This document shows, piece after piece, positions 1 through 9,141 of a stretch of 64,000 nt of DNA. A program made the translations under genes and the position numbers. Origin of the DNA: Vibrio fluvialis (lineage in GTDB: Bacteria > Pseudomonadota > Gammaproteobacteria > Enterobacterales > Vibrionaceae). Under the pieces are notes generated by a model. That model worked only from the letters and a program-made list of their open reading frames with translations, had not been told where the DNA came from and searched no databases. The stretch is from NCBI RefSeq assembly GCF_900460245.1, contig NZ_UHIP01000001.1:868001-932000 (forward strand), written 5' to 3'. Each line of letters begins with the position of its first letter. Position 1 is the stretch's first letter.

Positions 1-710
1 CAAATCTGGCTTTAGGGCCGGAGATTTATAAGGCGACCGGCCTGCCGGTCTTTGTGGCCAACGACACTCGTGCCTGGGCATTGGCGGAAAAACTGTTTGG
101 TCATTCACAAGACGTCGACAACTCAGTACTGATCTCAATTCACCACGGTTTGGGGGCGGGGATCATTCTTGATGGTCGCGTGCTGCAAGGTCGTCACGGT
201 AATATCGGGGAGCTGGGCCACATTCAGATTGATCCGAATGGCAAACGCTGCCATTGCGGTAATATTGGCTGTTTGGAAACGGTTGCCAGTTCGCAGGCCA
301 TTCGTGAACAAGTGGCAGAACGCCTTGCTGCCGGTGAAGCCTCGTCGCTGAGCGAAAAAGCGCACGAAGACATTACGATCGAAGACATTTGTGCCGCGGC
401 CGCGGAAGGCGATCCGCTTGCGGTCGACGTGGTAGAAACACTGGGCCGTTATCTCGGCTCGGCCATCGCGATTGTGATTAACCTGTTCAACCCGGAAAAA
501 GTGCTGATTGGTGGCGTCATCAATCAGGCGAAAAATGTGCTGTATCCTGCGATTCAGCGTTGCATCGAAGAGCAGAGCCTGCCGGTTTACCATCAGGATT
601 TACAACTGGTGGAATCGCGTTTCTATAAGCAAGCGACCATGCCCGGTGCCGCACTGATCAAACAGGCGCTGTACGATGGTTTGTTGCTGATGAAAGTGGT
701 TGAAGGGTAA
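1..710 (+). CDS. nagC: NagC, ROK-family N-acetylglucosamine repressor (5' end outside window)
   Basis: This is the C-terminal part of a ROK-family transcriptional repressor that senses GlcNAc-6-phosphate and controls GlcNAc and chitin-sugar genes. The open frame begins at base 3 and has no start inside the window, so the N-terminal helix-turn-helix is missing. The ROK signature is visible: ISIHHGLGAG, then GELGHIQIDP and the zinc-binding CHCGNIGC cluster. The C-terminal segment NLFNPEKVLIGGVINQAK and the ending ALYDGLLLMKVVEG match enterobacterial NagC, as I remember it, more closely than Mlc. In Vibrio nagC usually follows nagA, which would lie to the left. It is followed by 117 bases of non-coding DNA before cheV. 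Confidence 0.93.
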   Translation, partial: NLALGPEIYKATGLPVFVANDTRAWALAEKLFGHSQDVDNSVLISIHHGLGAGIILDGRVLQGRHGNIGELGHIQIDPNGKRCHCGNIGCLETVASSQAIREQVAERLAAGEASSLSEKAHEDITIEDICAAAAEGDPLAVDVVETLGRYLGSAIAIVINLFNPEKVLIGGVINQAKNVLYPAIQRCIEEQSLPVYHQDLQLVESRFYKQATMPGAALIKQALYDGLLLMKVVEG

Positions 711-827
711 GTTTTTCTTCGTTTTTTCCTCTCTCCGGTTTACATTTGCCGTTCAGGTTACATTTACCATTCGCGAAGATAGCTATACTGTTTAGCTATA
801 GAGCGTTATTCACTTTTGGGATTTTGT

Positions 828-1769
828 ATGTCGGGTATTTTAAATACGGTCGATCAGCGTACCAATCTGGTGGGGGAAAACCGCCTCGAATTGTTGCTAT
901 TTAGCTTAAATAGTCGCCAAATTTTTGCTATCAACGTATTTAAGGTTCGGGAAGTCATTAAGATGCCGAAAACCACCAAAATGCCGGGTTCGCACCCGAA
1001 CATTACTGGTGTGGCGTCGTTACGTGGTGATCCTGTGCCGATTATCGATTTGCGCCGCGCGATTGGTTTTCCGCCTTCGCGTTTAGAAAACCCCGAGCAA
1101 AATCTGATCATCACCGAATATAACCGTACAGTGCAGGGCTTTCTGGTCGGGCAGGTGCGTAATATCGTCAATACCGCTTGGACCGAGATTCAGCCGCCAC
1201 CAAAATCGGCCGGACGTTCAAACTACCTGACGGCGATTACCCAAATCAAAGAGCAGGACCAAACTAAAATCGTTGAAATCATCGACGTTGAAAAAGTGCT
1301 GGCAGAGATCATCGATTACGATGTGTCGATCTCACAAGAGGTGCTGGATCCTGCGCTGGTGGATGAAATGGTCGGACGTAATATTCTGATCGTGGATGAC
1401 TCATCAACCGCACGTAACCAGGTGAAAGGCACGCTGTCACAGCTTGGTCTGAATATCATCGAATGTCGCGATGGCTTGGAAGCGTTGAAGCTACTAAAAA
1501 GCTGGTGTGATAAAGGCAAAGACATCAACAAAGAGCTGCTGATGATGATCACCGATGCCGAAATGCCGGAAATGGATGGCTATAAACTGACGCATGAAGT
1601 GCGCAACGACCCGCGCATGGCGGACCTGTTTATTACCCTCAATACTTCTCTGAGTGGCAGCTTTAATGAAGCCATGGTGCAGAAAGTCGGTTGTAACCGT
1701 TTTATTTCCAAGTTCCAGCCGGACCGATTGGTGGAAGCGGTGCAAGATCGCATGCGTGAAATTCTCTAA
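828..1769 (+). CDS. cheV: CheV chemotaxis coupling protein (CheW domain + receiver domain)
   Basis: CheV couples chemoreceptors to the CheA kinase and carries its own phosphorylatable receiver domain for adaptation. The N-terminal ~165 residues form a CheW-like domain (REVIKMPKTTKMPGSHPNITGV region). The C-terminal ~125 residues form a receiver domain, with the acidic pair in ILIVDDSS and the phospho-acceptor Asp near residue 242 in TDAEMPEMDG. I chose the ATG at 828 (313 residues, MSGILN); the frame is also open from a TTG at 816, but that adds four unlikely residues. It is a single-gene unit closed by a strong terminator at 1794-1822. It acts in the cytoplasm at the polar receptor array. 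Confidence 0.95.
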   Translation: MSGILNTVDQRTNLVGENRLELLLFSLNSRQIFAINVFKVREVIKMPKTTKMPGSHPNITGVASLRGDPVPIIDLRRAIGFPPSRLENPEQNLIITEYNRTVQGFLVGQVRNIVNTAWTEIQPPPKSAGRSNYLTAITQIKEQDQTKIVEIIDVEKVLAEIIDYDVSISQEVLDPALVDEMVGRNILIVDDSSTARNQVKGTLSQLGLNIIECRDGLEALKLLKSWCDKGKDINKELLMMITDAEMPEMDGYKLTHEVRNDPRMADLFITLNTSLSGSFNEAMVQKVGCNRFISKFQPDRLVEAVQDRMREIL

Positions 1770-1793
1770 TCGCAGCCAAGTACACTTGCATTC

Positions 1794-1822
1794 AAAAGCG
1801 CTGAATGGTCAGCGCTTTTTTT
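1794..1822 (+). terminator. Rho-independent terminator shared by cheV and dnaE2
   Basis: The arms AAAAGCGCTGA (1794-1804) and TCAGCGCTTTT (1809-1819) pair perfectly over 11 bp around an ATGG loop, with a T run to 1822. The complementary strand also ends in TTTT after the stem, so the hairpin can serve the convergent dnaE2 transcript. Confidence 0.9.
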
Positions 1823-1850
1823 GTCGGTGAAGCTAACGCACCGCGCAACG

Positions 1851-4800
1851 TTAATGAAAATCCCGCGACTGAGTTTGTAACTGGTGGAGTTTTGGCGTCA
1901 GATCGATAAGTCGGCCGGCGATGACGTGAATTACGCTGCCTTCGCGTTCCAAAATCCCTTTCACCATCAGCATCTTGGCGCTGATATAGGCGCTTTTTTG
2001 CGCCCGCGCAGTGGCTTGCCATACCACCACATTGATGTTGCCTGTATCATCTTCCAGAGTAAAAAAGGTCACGCCCGCCGCCGTGCCAGGGGACTGGCGT
2101 CCGGTGACGATTCCTGCCACGGTGACCAGCGACTTGTGCGGTAACTGAATCAAATCTCGCATGCGGGTAAAACGCCCCAGTTCGCCTGCGGTATCGAGCA
2201 AGGTCACCGGGTGCTGGGTGAGAGACAAACCGAGCGAGGCGTAGTCTTCGACCAAGGTATCCATGTCACTGGGCTGTTGATACAGCGCAGGCGCAGCTTC
2301 TTCTAGTTGCTCAAACAGAGGCAAATCGGAGAGCGAATCCATCATTGTCCAGCGGGTCGCATAGCGATTATGCGCAAAGCTGTGCAGCGCGTTGGCTGAC
2401 GCGAGCGACTCCATGTCCTTTTGGGTGAGCCCGCAACGTTTCAACTGCGCCGGGTGGTGAAATCCTTGCGCCGGACGAGCGTTCAGCAGCAATTGCGCAC
2501 CTTGTTCGCTGAAGCCTTTTACCTGTCGCAGGCCAAGGCGCATTGCCCATTGCTGATCATGCTCGACCACTTGATGATCCCACTGCGAGGCGTTCACGCA
2601 CACCGGTAGCACCGCGATGCCGTGACGCTGAGCATCCTGAACCAGTTGCGAGGCGCTGTAAAACCCCATGGGTAGGCTATTGAGCAGCGCGGTATAAAAC
2701 GCTTCCGGATAGTAGTATTTCAGCCATGCAGAGCAGTACGCCAGTACCGCAAACGAGGCTGAATGACTTTCCGGAAAACCGTATTCGCCAAAACCGCAGA
2801 TTTGATCATAAATCCGCTCGGCAAACGCCAGCTCATAACCCCGCGCCAGCATGCCGTTGATCAGCTTGGTGCGAAATTTCGCCAGCTCGCCAGTTTTCTT
2901 CCATGACGCCATGGCGCGGCGTAATTGGTCGGCTTCACCGCCCGAAAATCCGGCAGCGACCATGGCAATTTTGATCACTTGCTCTTGGAAAATCGGTACG
3001 CCCATGGTGCGTTGGAGTACCGCTTCCACCTCTTTTGACGGGTAGGTGACGTCTTCAATGCCATCGCGCCGCTTGAGAAATGGGTGCACCATGTCGCCCT
3101 GAATCGGGCCGGGACGCACAATCGCAATCTGAATCACCAAATCGTAGTAGCAGCGCGGTTTCAGGCGTGGCAGCATGCTCATCTGAGCGCGCGATTCAAT
3201 CTGAAACACGCCAATGGTGTCGGCGCGCTGAATCATGCCATACACGTTGGCATCATCCTGCAGGCGAGTGATATCGGCAATGCTGAGTTTGCGCTGATAC
3301 TGCTGCTCAATGCAGGTAAAGCACTTGCGAATCGCGGTTAACATGCCAAGTGCCAATACATCGACTTTAAACAGCCCGAGACTCTCCAAATCGTCCTTAT
3401 CCCACTGAATAATGGTGCGTTCCGGCATAGCGGCATTTTCAACCGGCACCAGTTCGTACAGCGGGCCGGAGGAAATAACGAAACCGCCGACGTGCTGTGA
3501 TAAATGACGTGGAAAGCCGATCAGTTCGTTGACCAGCTCAATAAACTGCTGTCCTTTGAGCGACTGCGGTTCCAAGCCCAGTTCAGTGAGCTGCGCTTGC
3601 CAGCCCAAACCGCGATCGCGGCGGTTAACGTTCTTGATGAAAAAATCGAGTTGCGCCTCATGGATGCCGAGCGCCTTACCCACATCGCGCACGGCGCTTT
3701 TAAAGCGATAGCTGATCACCGTCGCCGCCAAGGCTGCTCGCTCACGGCCATACTTGCGATACAGATACTGAATCACCTCTTCGCGCCGTTCGTGTTCAAA
3801 ATCGACATCAATATCCGGCGGCTCTTGGCGCTCTTTACTGATGAAGCGCTCAAACAGCACGCTGATCTGGCGTGGATCCACCGAAGTGATTTCCAGGCAG
3901 TAACACACCACGGAATTGGCCGCCGAACCGCGCCCCTGATAAAGAATGCCGCTGTGTTTGGCGAACATCACAATGTCGTGAATGGTGAGAAAGTAGTAGG
4001 GCAGATCGAGCTCTTCAATCAGCGTCAGCTCTTTTTCAATTGTGGCGTTGATGTCGGCGGGCACGCCGTGCGGAAAGCGCAGCGCTTTGCCTTGCTCGAC
4101 GAGCTGACGCAGATAGGCCATCGGCGTGTGACCATCGGGCACCAACTCACTGGGGTAGCGGTAGTGAAGCGAGCCCAACTGGAATTCGCAGCGTTCAGCA
4201 ATGCGCACACTTTCTTGCAGCCATTCGGGCGGAAACAGTTTACTCAGCTTGGCCTGGCTGCGCAGCGCACGCTCGGTATTGCTCACCAAATGGGCCTGAA
4301 TGTGTTCTACCGGCTGGCCGCGTTGAATAGCGGTCAGAATGTGTTGCAGGGGCAGGCGGGTTGCGTTGTGCATCAACACGCCGCCGCAGGCGGTAATTGG
4401 CATCTCTAATTCTCGTGCCAGCGTGCGGCAGTGGCTGAGGTAAGCGTTGTCTTGCGGCCCGAGGTGGCGTTGCACGCCCAGCCATAATCGATGGGGGTGA
4501 TGCTGACGCAGCCATTGCCCCCAGTACTTGTCGCGCTCGGTGTGGCTCGGCAGCCAAATCACCAGGCAGTGGCGCGCCGACATCACATCCCATTCCGACA
4601 GTTTGTATTGGCCTTTCTCACTACGCCGCCGAGCATTGGTGATGATGCGGCACAGTTCAGCATACGCGTCCTGATTCGGGCACAGCAATACAAAGCGGCA
4701 CTCGTCATTGAGCTGAAACAGGCTGCCGACAATCTGTTTGATGCCCAGTTGTTGCTGCTTTATGGCAGTGTGGGCGCGGACCACGCCAGCGAGCGAGCAC

Positions 4801-4922
4801 TCATCGGTAATCGCAATGGCGTGATAGCGCAGAAAATCAGCCTGAATGACCAATTCTTCGGGATGAGATGCGCCGGTCAGAAACGAGAAATTACTCTGAC
4901 AGAACAGTTCTGCATAAACCAT
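1851..4922 (-). CDS. dnaE2: DnaE2, error-prone C-family DNA polymerase alpha subunit
   Basis: DnaE2 (ImuC) is the catalytic polymerase of the damage-inducible mutasome and makes translesion synthesis errors together with ImuA and ImuB. The N-terminal ~65 residues start with MVYAELFCQSNFSFLTGASH, the usual PHP-domain opening. The catalytic palm is marked by PDIDVDFEHERREEV, whose aspartates bind the metal ions, and an OB-fold segment (ITGRQSPGTAAGVTFFTLED) lies near the C terminus. I chose the ATG at 4922 (1023 residues). The frame is open upstream to 5024, but those 34 residues do not resemble the family and overlap imuB. The start lies 7 bases after the imuB stop, so the gene is the last of a three-gene operon. 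Confidence 0.96.
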   Translation of the reverse strand: MVYAELFCQSNFSFLTGASHPEELVIQADFLRYHAIAITDECSLAGVVRAHTAIKQQQLGIKQIVGSLFQLNDECRFVLLCPNQDAYAELCRIITNARRRSEKGQYKLSEWDVMSARHCLVIWLPSHTERDKYWGQWLRQHHPHRLWLGVQRHLGPQDNAYLSHCRTLARELEMPITACGGVLMHNATRLPLQHILTAIQRGQPVEHIQAHLVSNTERALRSQAKLSKLFPPEWLQESVRIAERCEFQLGSLHYRYPSELVPDGHTPMAYLRQLVEQGKALRFPHGVPADINATIEKELTLIEELDLPYYFLTIHDIVMFAKHSGILYQGRGSAANSVVCYCLEITSVDPRQISVLFERFISKERQEPPDIDVDFEHERREEVIQYLYRKYGRERAALAATVISYRFKSAVRDVGKALGIHEAQLDFFIKNVNRRDRGLGWQAQLTELGLEPQSLKGQQFIELVNELIGFPRHLSQHVGGFVISSGPLYELVPVENAAMPERTIIQWDKDDLESLGLFKVDVLALGMLTAIRKCFTCIEQQYQRKLSIADITRLQDDANVYGMIQRADTIGVFQIESRAQMSMLPRLKPRCYYDLVIQIAIVRPGPIQGDMVHPFLKRRDGIEDVTYPSKEVEAVLQRTMGVPIFQEQVIKIAMVAAGFSGGEADQLRRAMASWKKTGELAKFRTKLINGMLARGYELAFAERIYDQICGFGEYGFPESHSASFAVLAYCSAWLKYYYPEAFYTALLNSLPMGFYSASQLVQDAQRHGIAVLPVCVNASQWDHQVVEHDQQWAMRLGLRQVKGFSEQGAQLLLNARPAQGFHHPAQLKRCGLTQKDMESLASANALHSFAHNRYATRWTMMDSLSDLPLFEQLEEAAPALYQQPSDMDTLVEDYASLGLSLTQHPVTLLDTAGELGRFTRMRDLIQLPHKSLVTVAGIVTGRQSPGTAAGVTFFTLEDDTGNINVVVWQATARAQKSAYISAKMLMVKGILEREGSVIHVIAGRLIDLTPKLHQLQTQSRDFH

Positions 4923-4929
4923 GATTGCC

Positions 4930-6357
4930 TCAGCTGAATTGGCCGTGAATAAACCATTGCTGCTCGGGAGTGCGAAACACCCACAGCCAGCGCCCTTGCT
5001 CGGTGCGAGCGATAAAATAATCACGAATCATGTTGTGGCCGTCCCACCAACCGGTCGCGATGCGCTCCGGGCCATGAATCAACGAGACCGCTTCGCACAG
5101 CGGCTGCGGCTGCGGTAACAGCAGGCTGGGGCGCAATTCGGCGCGGCGCAGTGGCTCGGTTGTTGTCGTGGCTGGATGCACATTTGGATGGACATAGCGA
5201 CTGCGCTTTTCCGGCCTTGGGTCATCACCCAGTTGCAGCTTGTGCACATGCGATGGGCCGAGTTTGGCTTGCAGAAGCGTGATCAGTTCCAACGCGCTTT
5301 GTTGGCCTTTGATGCCCGAGAAAAAATCTTCGGCAGTCTGCTCGGCAAGCCCCGCCCGCACCACGCTTAGCGTCAGGCTGACGACTGGATGTTCCAGCAG
5401 CAGCGATTCCATGCTCAAGCGGCACAACTGCGCCCATTTTTCCGCCTGATAATCGCCACGCGCGGAAGTGAATGTCACACTGTGTTGAATTTTGTCACGC
5501 TGCGTCAGCGTGAGTTTCAGATCGAACGCAACCTGATTGCGCAGTGTCAGAAACAGCTCCAACCGCGTGAGCAGGCGGCGCAGCGGTTTTTCCAACCACT
5601 GCACGTTGTCGATTTCATACAGCAGTTCCAGATGGCTGTGAAACGCTTCCGGTGGATGATAAAAACTGACCGGATGTTTGAATTGTCCCAGCAGCCGGCC
5701 AACATAGTTGACCAAATCGATGTCAAAGCGGCGCGCGATCTCCTGCATGGGCAGCGCGAGCAGGCTATCGATGTCTCGAATGCCGACGCGCGCCAGTTTA
5801 TCGGTATGTTTACCTTCCAGTTCGGTGGCGGTCAGCGGAAAGCGGCCGACCTTTTGGCGCAAGATAGCCGTATCCGCTTCAATCAGGTTGGCACCGCTTT
5901 TGGCGAGCAACATGGCGCTCAACGGTGAGAAACCACACCCGTAGTGGTAACGCACGCCACGTTGATCCAGATGATGGCTGAGCGTGCGCCAATAAGCGGT
6001 TAGGCCACCATAGAGCGACAGCATATTGGTTGCGCGTAGCAAAAGCCCTTGCGGCGGATACAGGGCAATGTCGGAGGTGACCAAATAGAGCCACTGCGCA
6101 ATTTCTTCCACCGCTCGTTGCTCAATCTCGGCATCGTAAGGGTGTACTTGCAGCTCCGCGCACAACGCGGCCGCGCTGCCAAGCCCCATGTCCAGTGTGA
6201 TGCCTTGGTTGAAAGCCAGTTCGTTGGCTTGCACCACTTGATGCACGCGCCCATCGACAATCACCACCGGAACCGCAGGCTCCGTTTCTGCCGTCGGCGC
6301 AAACACAGTATCGAGTTGCAGCGCAGGAAAATGCAGGTAGATCCACAGCGTCATCAT
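4930..6357 (-). CDS. imuB: ImuB, Y-family polymerase-like mutasome adaptor
   Basis: ImuB is related to Y-family DNA polymerases but acts as a hub that bridges ImuA, DnaE2 and the beta clamp, generally without catalysing synthesis itself. The 475-residue protein begins MMTLWIYLHFPALQLD, the typical ImuB N terminus, and carries a fingers/thumb-like middle (VGIRDIDSLLALPMQEIARRF). Where Y-family polymerases have their acidic catalytic residues the sequence reads VIVDGRVHQVVQAN, consistent with a non-catalytic protein. The first ATG (6357) overlaps the imuA stop by one base, which suggests translational coupling. A second ATG follows directly at 6354. It is the middle gene of the LexA-controlled operon. 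Confidence 0.93.
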   Translation of the reverse strand: MMTLWIYLHFPALQLDTVFAPTAETEPAVPVVIVDGRVHQVVQANELAFNQGITLDMGLGSAAALCAELQVHPYDAEIEQRAVEEIAQWLYLVTSDIALYPPQGLLLRATNMLSLYGGLTAYWRTLSHHLDQRGVRYHYGCGFSPLSAMLLAKSGANLIEADTAILRQKVGRFPLTATELEGKHTDKLARVGIRDIDSLLALPMQEIARRFDIDLVNYVGRLLGQFKHPVSFYHPPEAFHSHLELLYEIDNVQWLEKPLRRLLTRLELFLTLRNQVAFDLKLTLTQRDKIQHSVTFTSARGDYQAEKWAQLCRLSMESLLLEHPVVSLTLSVVRAGLAEQTAEDFFSGIKGQQSALELITLLQAKLGPSHVHKLQLGDDPRPEKRSRYVHPNVHPATTTTEPLRRAELRPSLLLPQPQPLCEAVSLIHGPERIATGWWDGHNMIRDYFIARTEQGRWLWVFRTPEQQWFIHGQFS

Positions 6358-7031
6358 CAGCCTTGCTTGCGCAGCGGAAACGGCACCACCACCGATGCGG
6401 GTCGGGGCAATGTGAGCGCTTGCCAGCGCTCTGCCATCGAGACAGAAAAAGCGCCCAATGGCCAGCCGCCACGACGTTTGGGAACACTCACTTCCACGCC
6501 TTGAGGATGGGCGCTCAGGACGAGTGTCATGGTCACGGGCAAAGAAAACAGGTTGTCTTGGCGCGAGCGGAACAGGAACTGCAAACAGTCACCGGTTTCA
6601 CACGCCACTTGCAGACGGCGCGCGTGATGCACTTCCAGTTTGTCCTGCCACAACAGCACTTGGCTGCAAGCGCCGCTGCGAGCACATTGCTCGGCTGACC
6701 ACAACGCTTCCTTGGCGGTTGGCGGGGTCAGAATCAACACGTTATCGAGATGGATTCCGGCGTGTTGCAGGCTTTCGGCGTGCACTTGTCCCGGCGGGTT
6801 GATCAGTACGGTCAGGCGTTCATGATGTTGTTGTAGATAAGGAAACAACAGACGTAGTTCACCGATGCCGCATGCCGACTGAATATCAATCACGCCGTGT
6901 GCCGGAAAGCCGCCAGCCAGCTGGTGGTCGAGTTCGGCAAAGCCTGTAGCATGGGAGGGCGGCTCGCACGGCGTATCGGAGCCTTGCCATAACCAGTGTT
7001 TATTTTTGAGGTGTTCGATCAGTTCATACAT
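6357..7031 (-). CDS. imuA: ImuA, SulA/RecA-like mutasome protein
   Basis: ImuA is the first gene of the imuA-imuB-dnaE2 SOS cassette and is needed for damage-induced mutagenesis. The 224-residue protein has a degenerate RecA-like ATPase fold: ELDHQLAGGFPAHGVIDIQSACGIGELRLLFPYL is the usual family block, with the Walker A lysine absent. The start ATG at 7031 lies 10 bases downstream of a LexA operator (7042-7057), so the operator overlaps or abuts the leader of the transcript. The stop codon overlaps the imuB start. I infer that the whole operon is induced by DNA damage. Confidence 0.92.
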   Translation of the reverse strand: MYELIEHLKNKHWLWQGSDTPCEPPSHATGFAELDHQLAGGFPAHGVIDIQSACGIGELRLLFPYLQQHHERLTVLINPPGQVHAESLQHAGIHLDNVLILTPPTAKEALWSAEQCARSGACSQVLLWQDKLEVHHARRLQVACETGDCLQFLFRSRQDNLFSLPVTMTLVLSAHPQGVEVSVPKRRGGWPLGAFSVSMAERWQALTLPRPASVVVPFPLRKQG

Positions 7032-7041
7032 AACAATTTAC

Positions 7042-7057
7042 CTGTATATTTGTACAG
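7042..7057 (-). promoter_or_regulatory. LexA (SOS) operator upstream of imuA
   Basis: The sequence CTGTATATTTGTACAG fits the gamma-proteobacterial LexA consensus CTGT-N8-ACAG exactly, with an AT-rich centre. It sits immediately upstream of the imuA start codon. Confidence 0.92.
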
Positions 7058-7107
7058 TATATTTCGTTATATTGAACATTCAAGAGAAAAGTCGCGGTGC
7101 AGAAAGT

Positions 7108-7136
7108 AAAAAGCCCTGCTGATTGAGCAAGGCTTT
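7108..7136 (-). terminator. Terminator after yciK
   Basis: Read on the minus strand, AAAGCCTTGCT (7136-7126) pairs with AGCAGGGCTTT (7120-7110) through one G-U pair and a 5-base loop, followed by Ts. It lies just past the yciK stop codon. Confidence 0.8.
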
Positions 7137-7158
7137 GAATTCAGAACGAGTTTTTCGT

Positions 7159-7902
7159 TTATTTTTTGGGTTGTGCGTCGATGCACTGACCGTTGACCGC
7201 TTTCCCTTCCGGCGCCATCAGATAGACGTAGAGTGGTATGATATCCAGCGGCGTTTTCAGCAATTCAGCATCTTCTGCCGGGAACGCTTTGGCGCGCATG
7301 CCCGTGCGGGTGCCGCCAGGATTAATGGCGTTGACGCGAATGGTGCTGTCGCTCAGCTCGTCTGCCAGCACTTGCATCATGCCTTCGGTAGCAAACTTTG
7401 AGATCGAGTAAGTGCCCCAGAATGCACGACCGACATGCCCCACCGTTGAGCTGGTGAACACAATGCGCGCATCGTCAGATTTGTGCAGTAGTGGCAGCAG
7501 TGCTTGTGTCATCAAGAACTGAGATTTCACATTCACCTGCATCACATCATCAAACGTATCTTCGCCGATTTGATCGAATGGGCTCAATACACCAAGAATC
7601 CCTGCGTTGTGTAACACACCATCCAGACGACCAAACTGGCCCTCAATAGTATCAACCATATCAACGTAGTTCTGTTTGGTGGCGCCTTTCATGTCCAGCG
7701 GAACGATTGCCGGCTGCGGGTAACCCGCGGCTTCGATTTCGTCGTAGGTTTGCTCCAGTTTTTTCACTGTGCGGCCAAGCAGAATTACGGTAGCACCGTG
7801 CGCGGCGTAAGAGATGGCTGCCTGTTTACCAATGCCATCACCAGCACCGGTCACCAGAATAACTTTATCTTTCAGGGCATCTTTAGAAACTGAATAATCC
7901 AC
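7159..7902 (-). CDS. yciK: YciK-type short-chain dehydrogenase/reductase
   Basis: This is a 247-residue cytoplasmic NAD(P)-dependent SDR oxidoreductase close to E. coli YciK; the substrate is not known to me. The nucleotide-binding motif TGAGDGIG is at residues 18-25 and the NAG motif at 99-101 (HNAG). The catalytic set comprises Ser at 151-152, Tyr165 and Lys169 (YSISK). The C terminus PEGKAVNGQCIDAQPKK is typical of this subfamily. It is divergent from sohB across an ~90-base gap and has its own terminator at 7108-7136. I see no regulator next to it. Confidence 0.9.
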   Translation of the reverse strand: MDYSVSKDALKDKVILVTGAGDGIGKQAAISYAAHGATVILLGRTVKKLEQTYDEIEAAGYPQPAIVPLDMKGATKQNYVDMVDTIEGQFGRLDGVLHNAGILGVLSPFDQIGEDTFDDVMQVNVKSQFLMTQALLPLLHKSDDARIVFTSSTVGHVGRAFWGTYSISKFATEGMMQVLADELSDSTIRVNAINPGGTRTGMRAKAFPAEDAELLKTPLDIIPLYVYLMAPEGKAVNGQCIDAQPKK

Positions 7903-7991
7903 GTTACGTTTCCTTATTCTTATGATTTGCTTTAAGTCTTCGTGACAAGGTGGTTACAATACACCAATTCGCATTGAAGAGGATGAACACA

Positions 7992-9053
7992 TTGGAATTT
8001 TTGTTGGACTATGGCCTGTTTTTGGCCAAGATTGCGACTGTCGTCGTCGCTCTCGTGGTGTTATTAGTCATTGTGAAGTCCGTGGGCGGAAGACACAGCG
8101 CCGCCAAAGGCGAGCTGGAAGTCACCAACCTGACTGAGCAACACAAGCAGACAGTGGAACAGCTTGAATCTCATCTCCATGATGACGCTTTTCTGAAAGC
8201 CCGCGACAAAGCGGAGAAGAAAAGCGAAAAGGAAAAGAACAAATCTCGCGAAAAAGAAGTCAAAAAAGCAGCGAAAAGCGGTGAACTAGATACGAAGCGC
8301 GATCCGCATCTGTTCGTGCTGGATTTCCACGGCAGCATCGATGCCAAAGAAGTCACCTCGCTGCGTGAAGAAGTCACGGCCATTTTGGCGGTTGCACAAC
8401 AGGGCGATGAAGTGCTGCTGCGCCTGGAAACGGGCGGCGGCATGGTGCACGGCTATGGCCTGGCATCTTCTCAGTTGGATCGCCTGAAAGCAGCTGGTCT
8501 GCCGCTGACGATTGCGGTCGACAAAGTGGCGGCCAGTGGTGGTTACATGATGGCATGTATCGCCGATAAAATCGTGTCGGCGCCGTTTGCGATTGTCGGT
8601 TCGATTGGTGTGGTCGCGCAACTGCCTAACTTCAACAAATTGCTGAAGAAACACGACATTGAATTTGAACAGCTGACCGCGGGTGAATACAAACGCACGC
8701 TGACGATGTTCGGTGAAAATACCGATAAAGCACGCGAAAAGTTCAAAGAAGAGCTGGAAGAAACGCACGTACTATTCAAAGACTTTATTCGTGAACACCG
8801 TCCGGATCTGGATTTGGAAAAAGTGGCGACTGGCGAGCACTGGTTCGGTACCCAAGCCAAAGCACTGGGGCTGGTGGATGAGATCAAAACCTCAGACGAC
8901 CTGATTGTCGACGCGTGTAAGAACAAAACCGTACTGGCGCTCCACTACGTGCAGAAGAAAAAACTGACCGCCAAGCTGGCGGGTGTGGCCGGTGAAGCTG
9001 CCGACAGCGTGTTGCTGAAGCTTATCAGCCGCGGCCAGCGTCCGATTGTATAA
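7992..9053 (+). CDS. sohB: SohB, inner-membrane signal-peptide-peptidase-like S49 protease
   Basis: SohB is an S49-family serine protease anchored in the inner membrane with its active site on the periplasmic side. One transmembrane segment covers residues ~8-28 and is followed by a highly charged, Lys/Glu-rich linker. The predicted catalytic Ser is near residue 182 (VAASGGYMMA) and the Lys near 234 (GEYKRTLT). I chose the TTG at 7992 (353 residues, MEFLLDYGLFLAK). An AGAGGA sequence lies 8 bases before it, and the resulting N terminus aligns with E. coli SohB (MELLSEYGLFLAK). The ATG at 7983 would overlap that ribosome-binding site. A terminator follows at 9071. Confidence 0.9.
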   Translation: MEFLLDYGLFLAKIATVVVALVVLLVIVKSVGGRHSAAKGELEVTNLTEQHKQTVEQLESHLHDDAFLKARDKAEKKSEKEKNKSREKEVKKAAKSGELDTKRDPHLFVLDFHGSIDAKEVTSLREEVTAILAVAQQGDEVLLRLETGGGMVHGYGLASSQLDRLKAAGLPLTIAVDKVAASGGYMMACIADKIVSAPFAIVGSIGVVAQLPNFNKLLKKHDIEFEQLTAGEYKRTLTMFGENTDKAREKFKEELEETHVLFKDFIREHRPDLDLEKVATGEHWFGTQAKALGLVDEIKTSDDLIVDACKNKTVLALHYVQKKKLTAKLAGVAGEAADSVLLKLISRGQRPIV

Positions 9054-9070
9054 TCCATATTGAACCACCC

Positions 9071-9094
9071 AAGCGCCCCAATACGGGCGCTTTC
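9071..9094 (+). terminator. Terminator after sohB
   Basis: AAGCGCCC (9071-9078) pairs with GGGCGCTT (9085-9092) around a 6-base loop, followed by a short T-rich stretch. It lies 17 bases past the sohB stop. Confidence 0.75.
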
Positions 9095-9141
9095 GTTTGA
9101 TGACCTCGTTCATTTGATGACATAGTTAAAAAGGTACTGTG

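Noticed and set aside
3504..4409. 301-codon plus-strand frame opposite dnaE2
   Set aside because: It is antisense to the conserved polymerase core and has no family resemblance.
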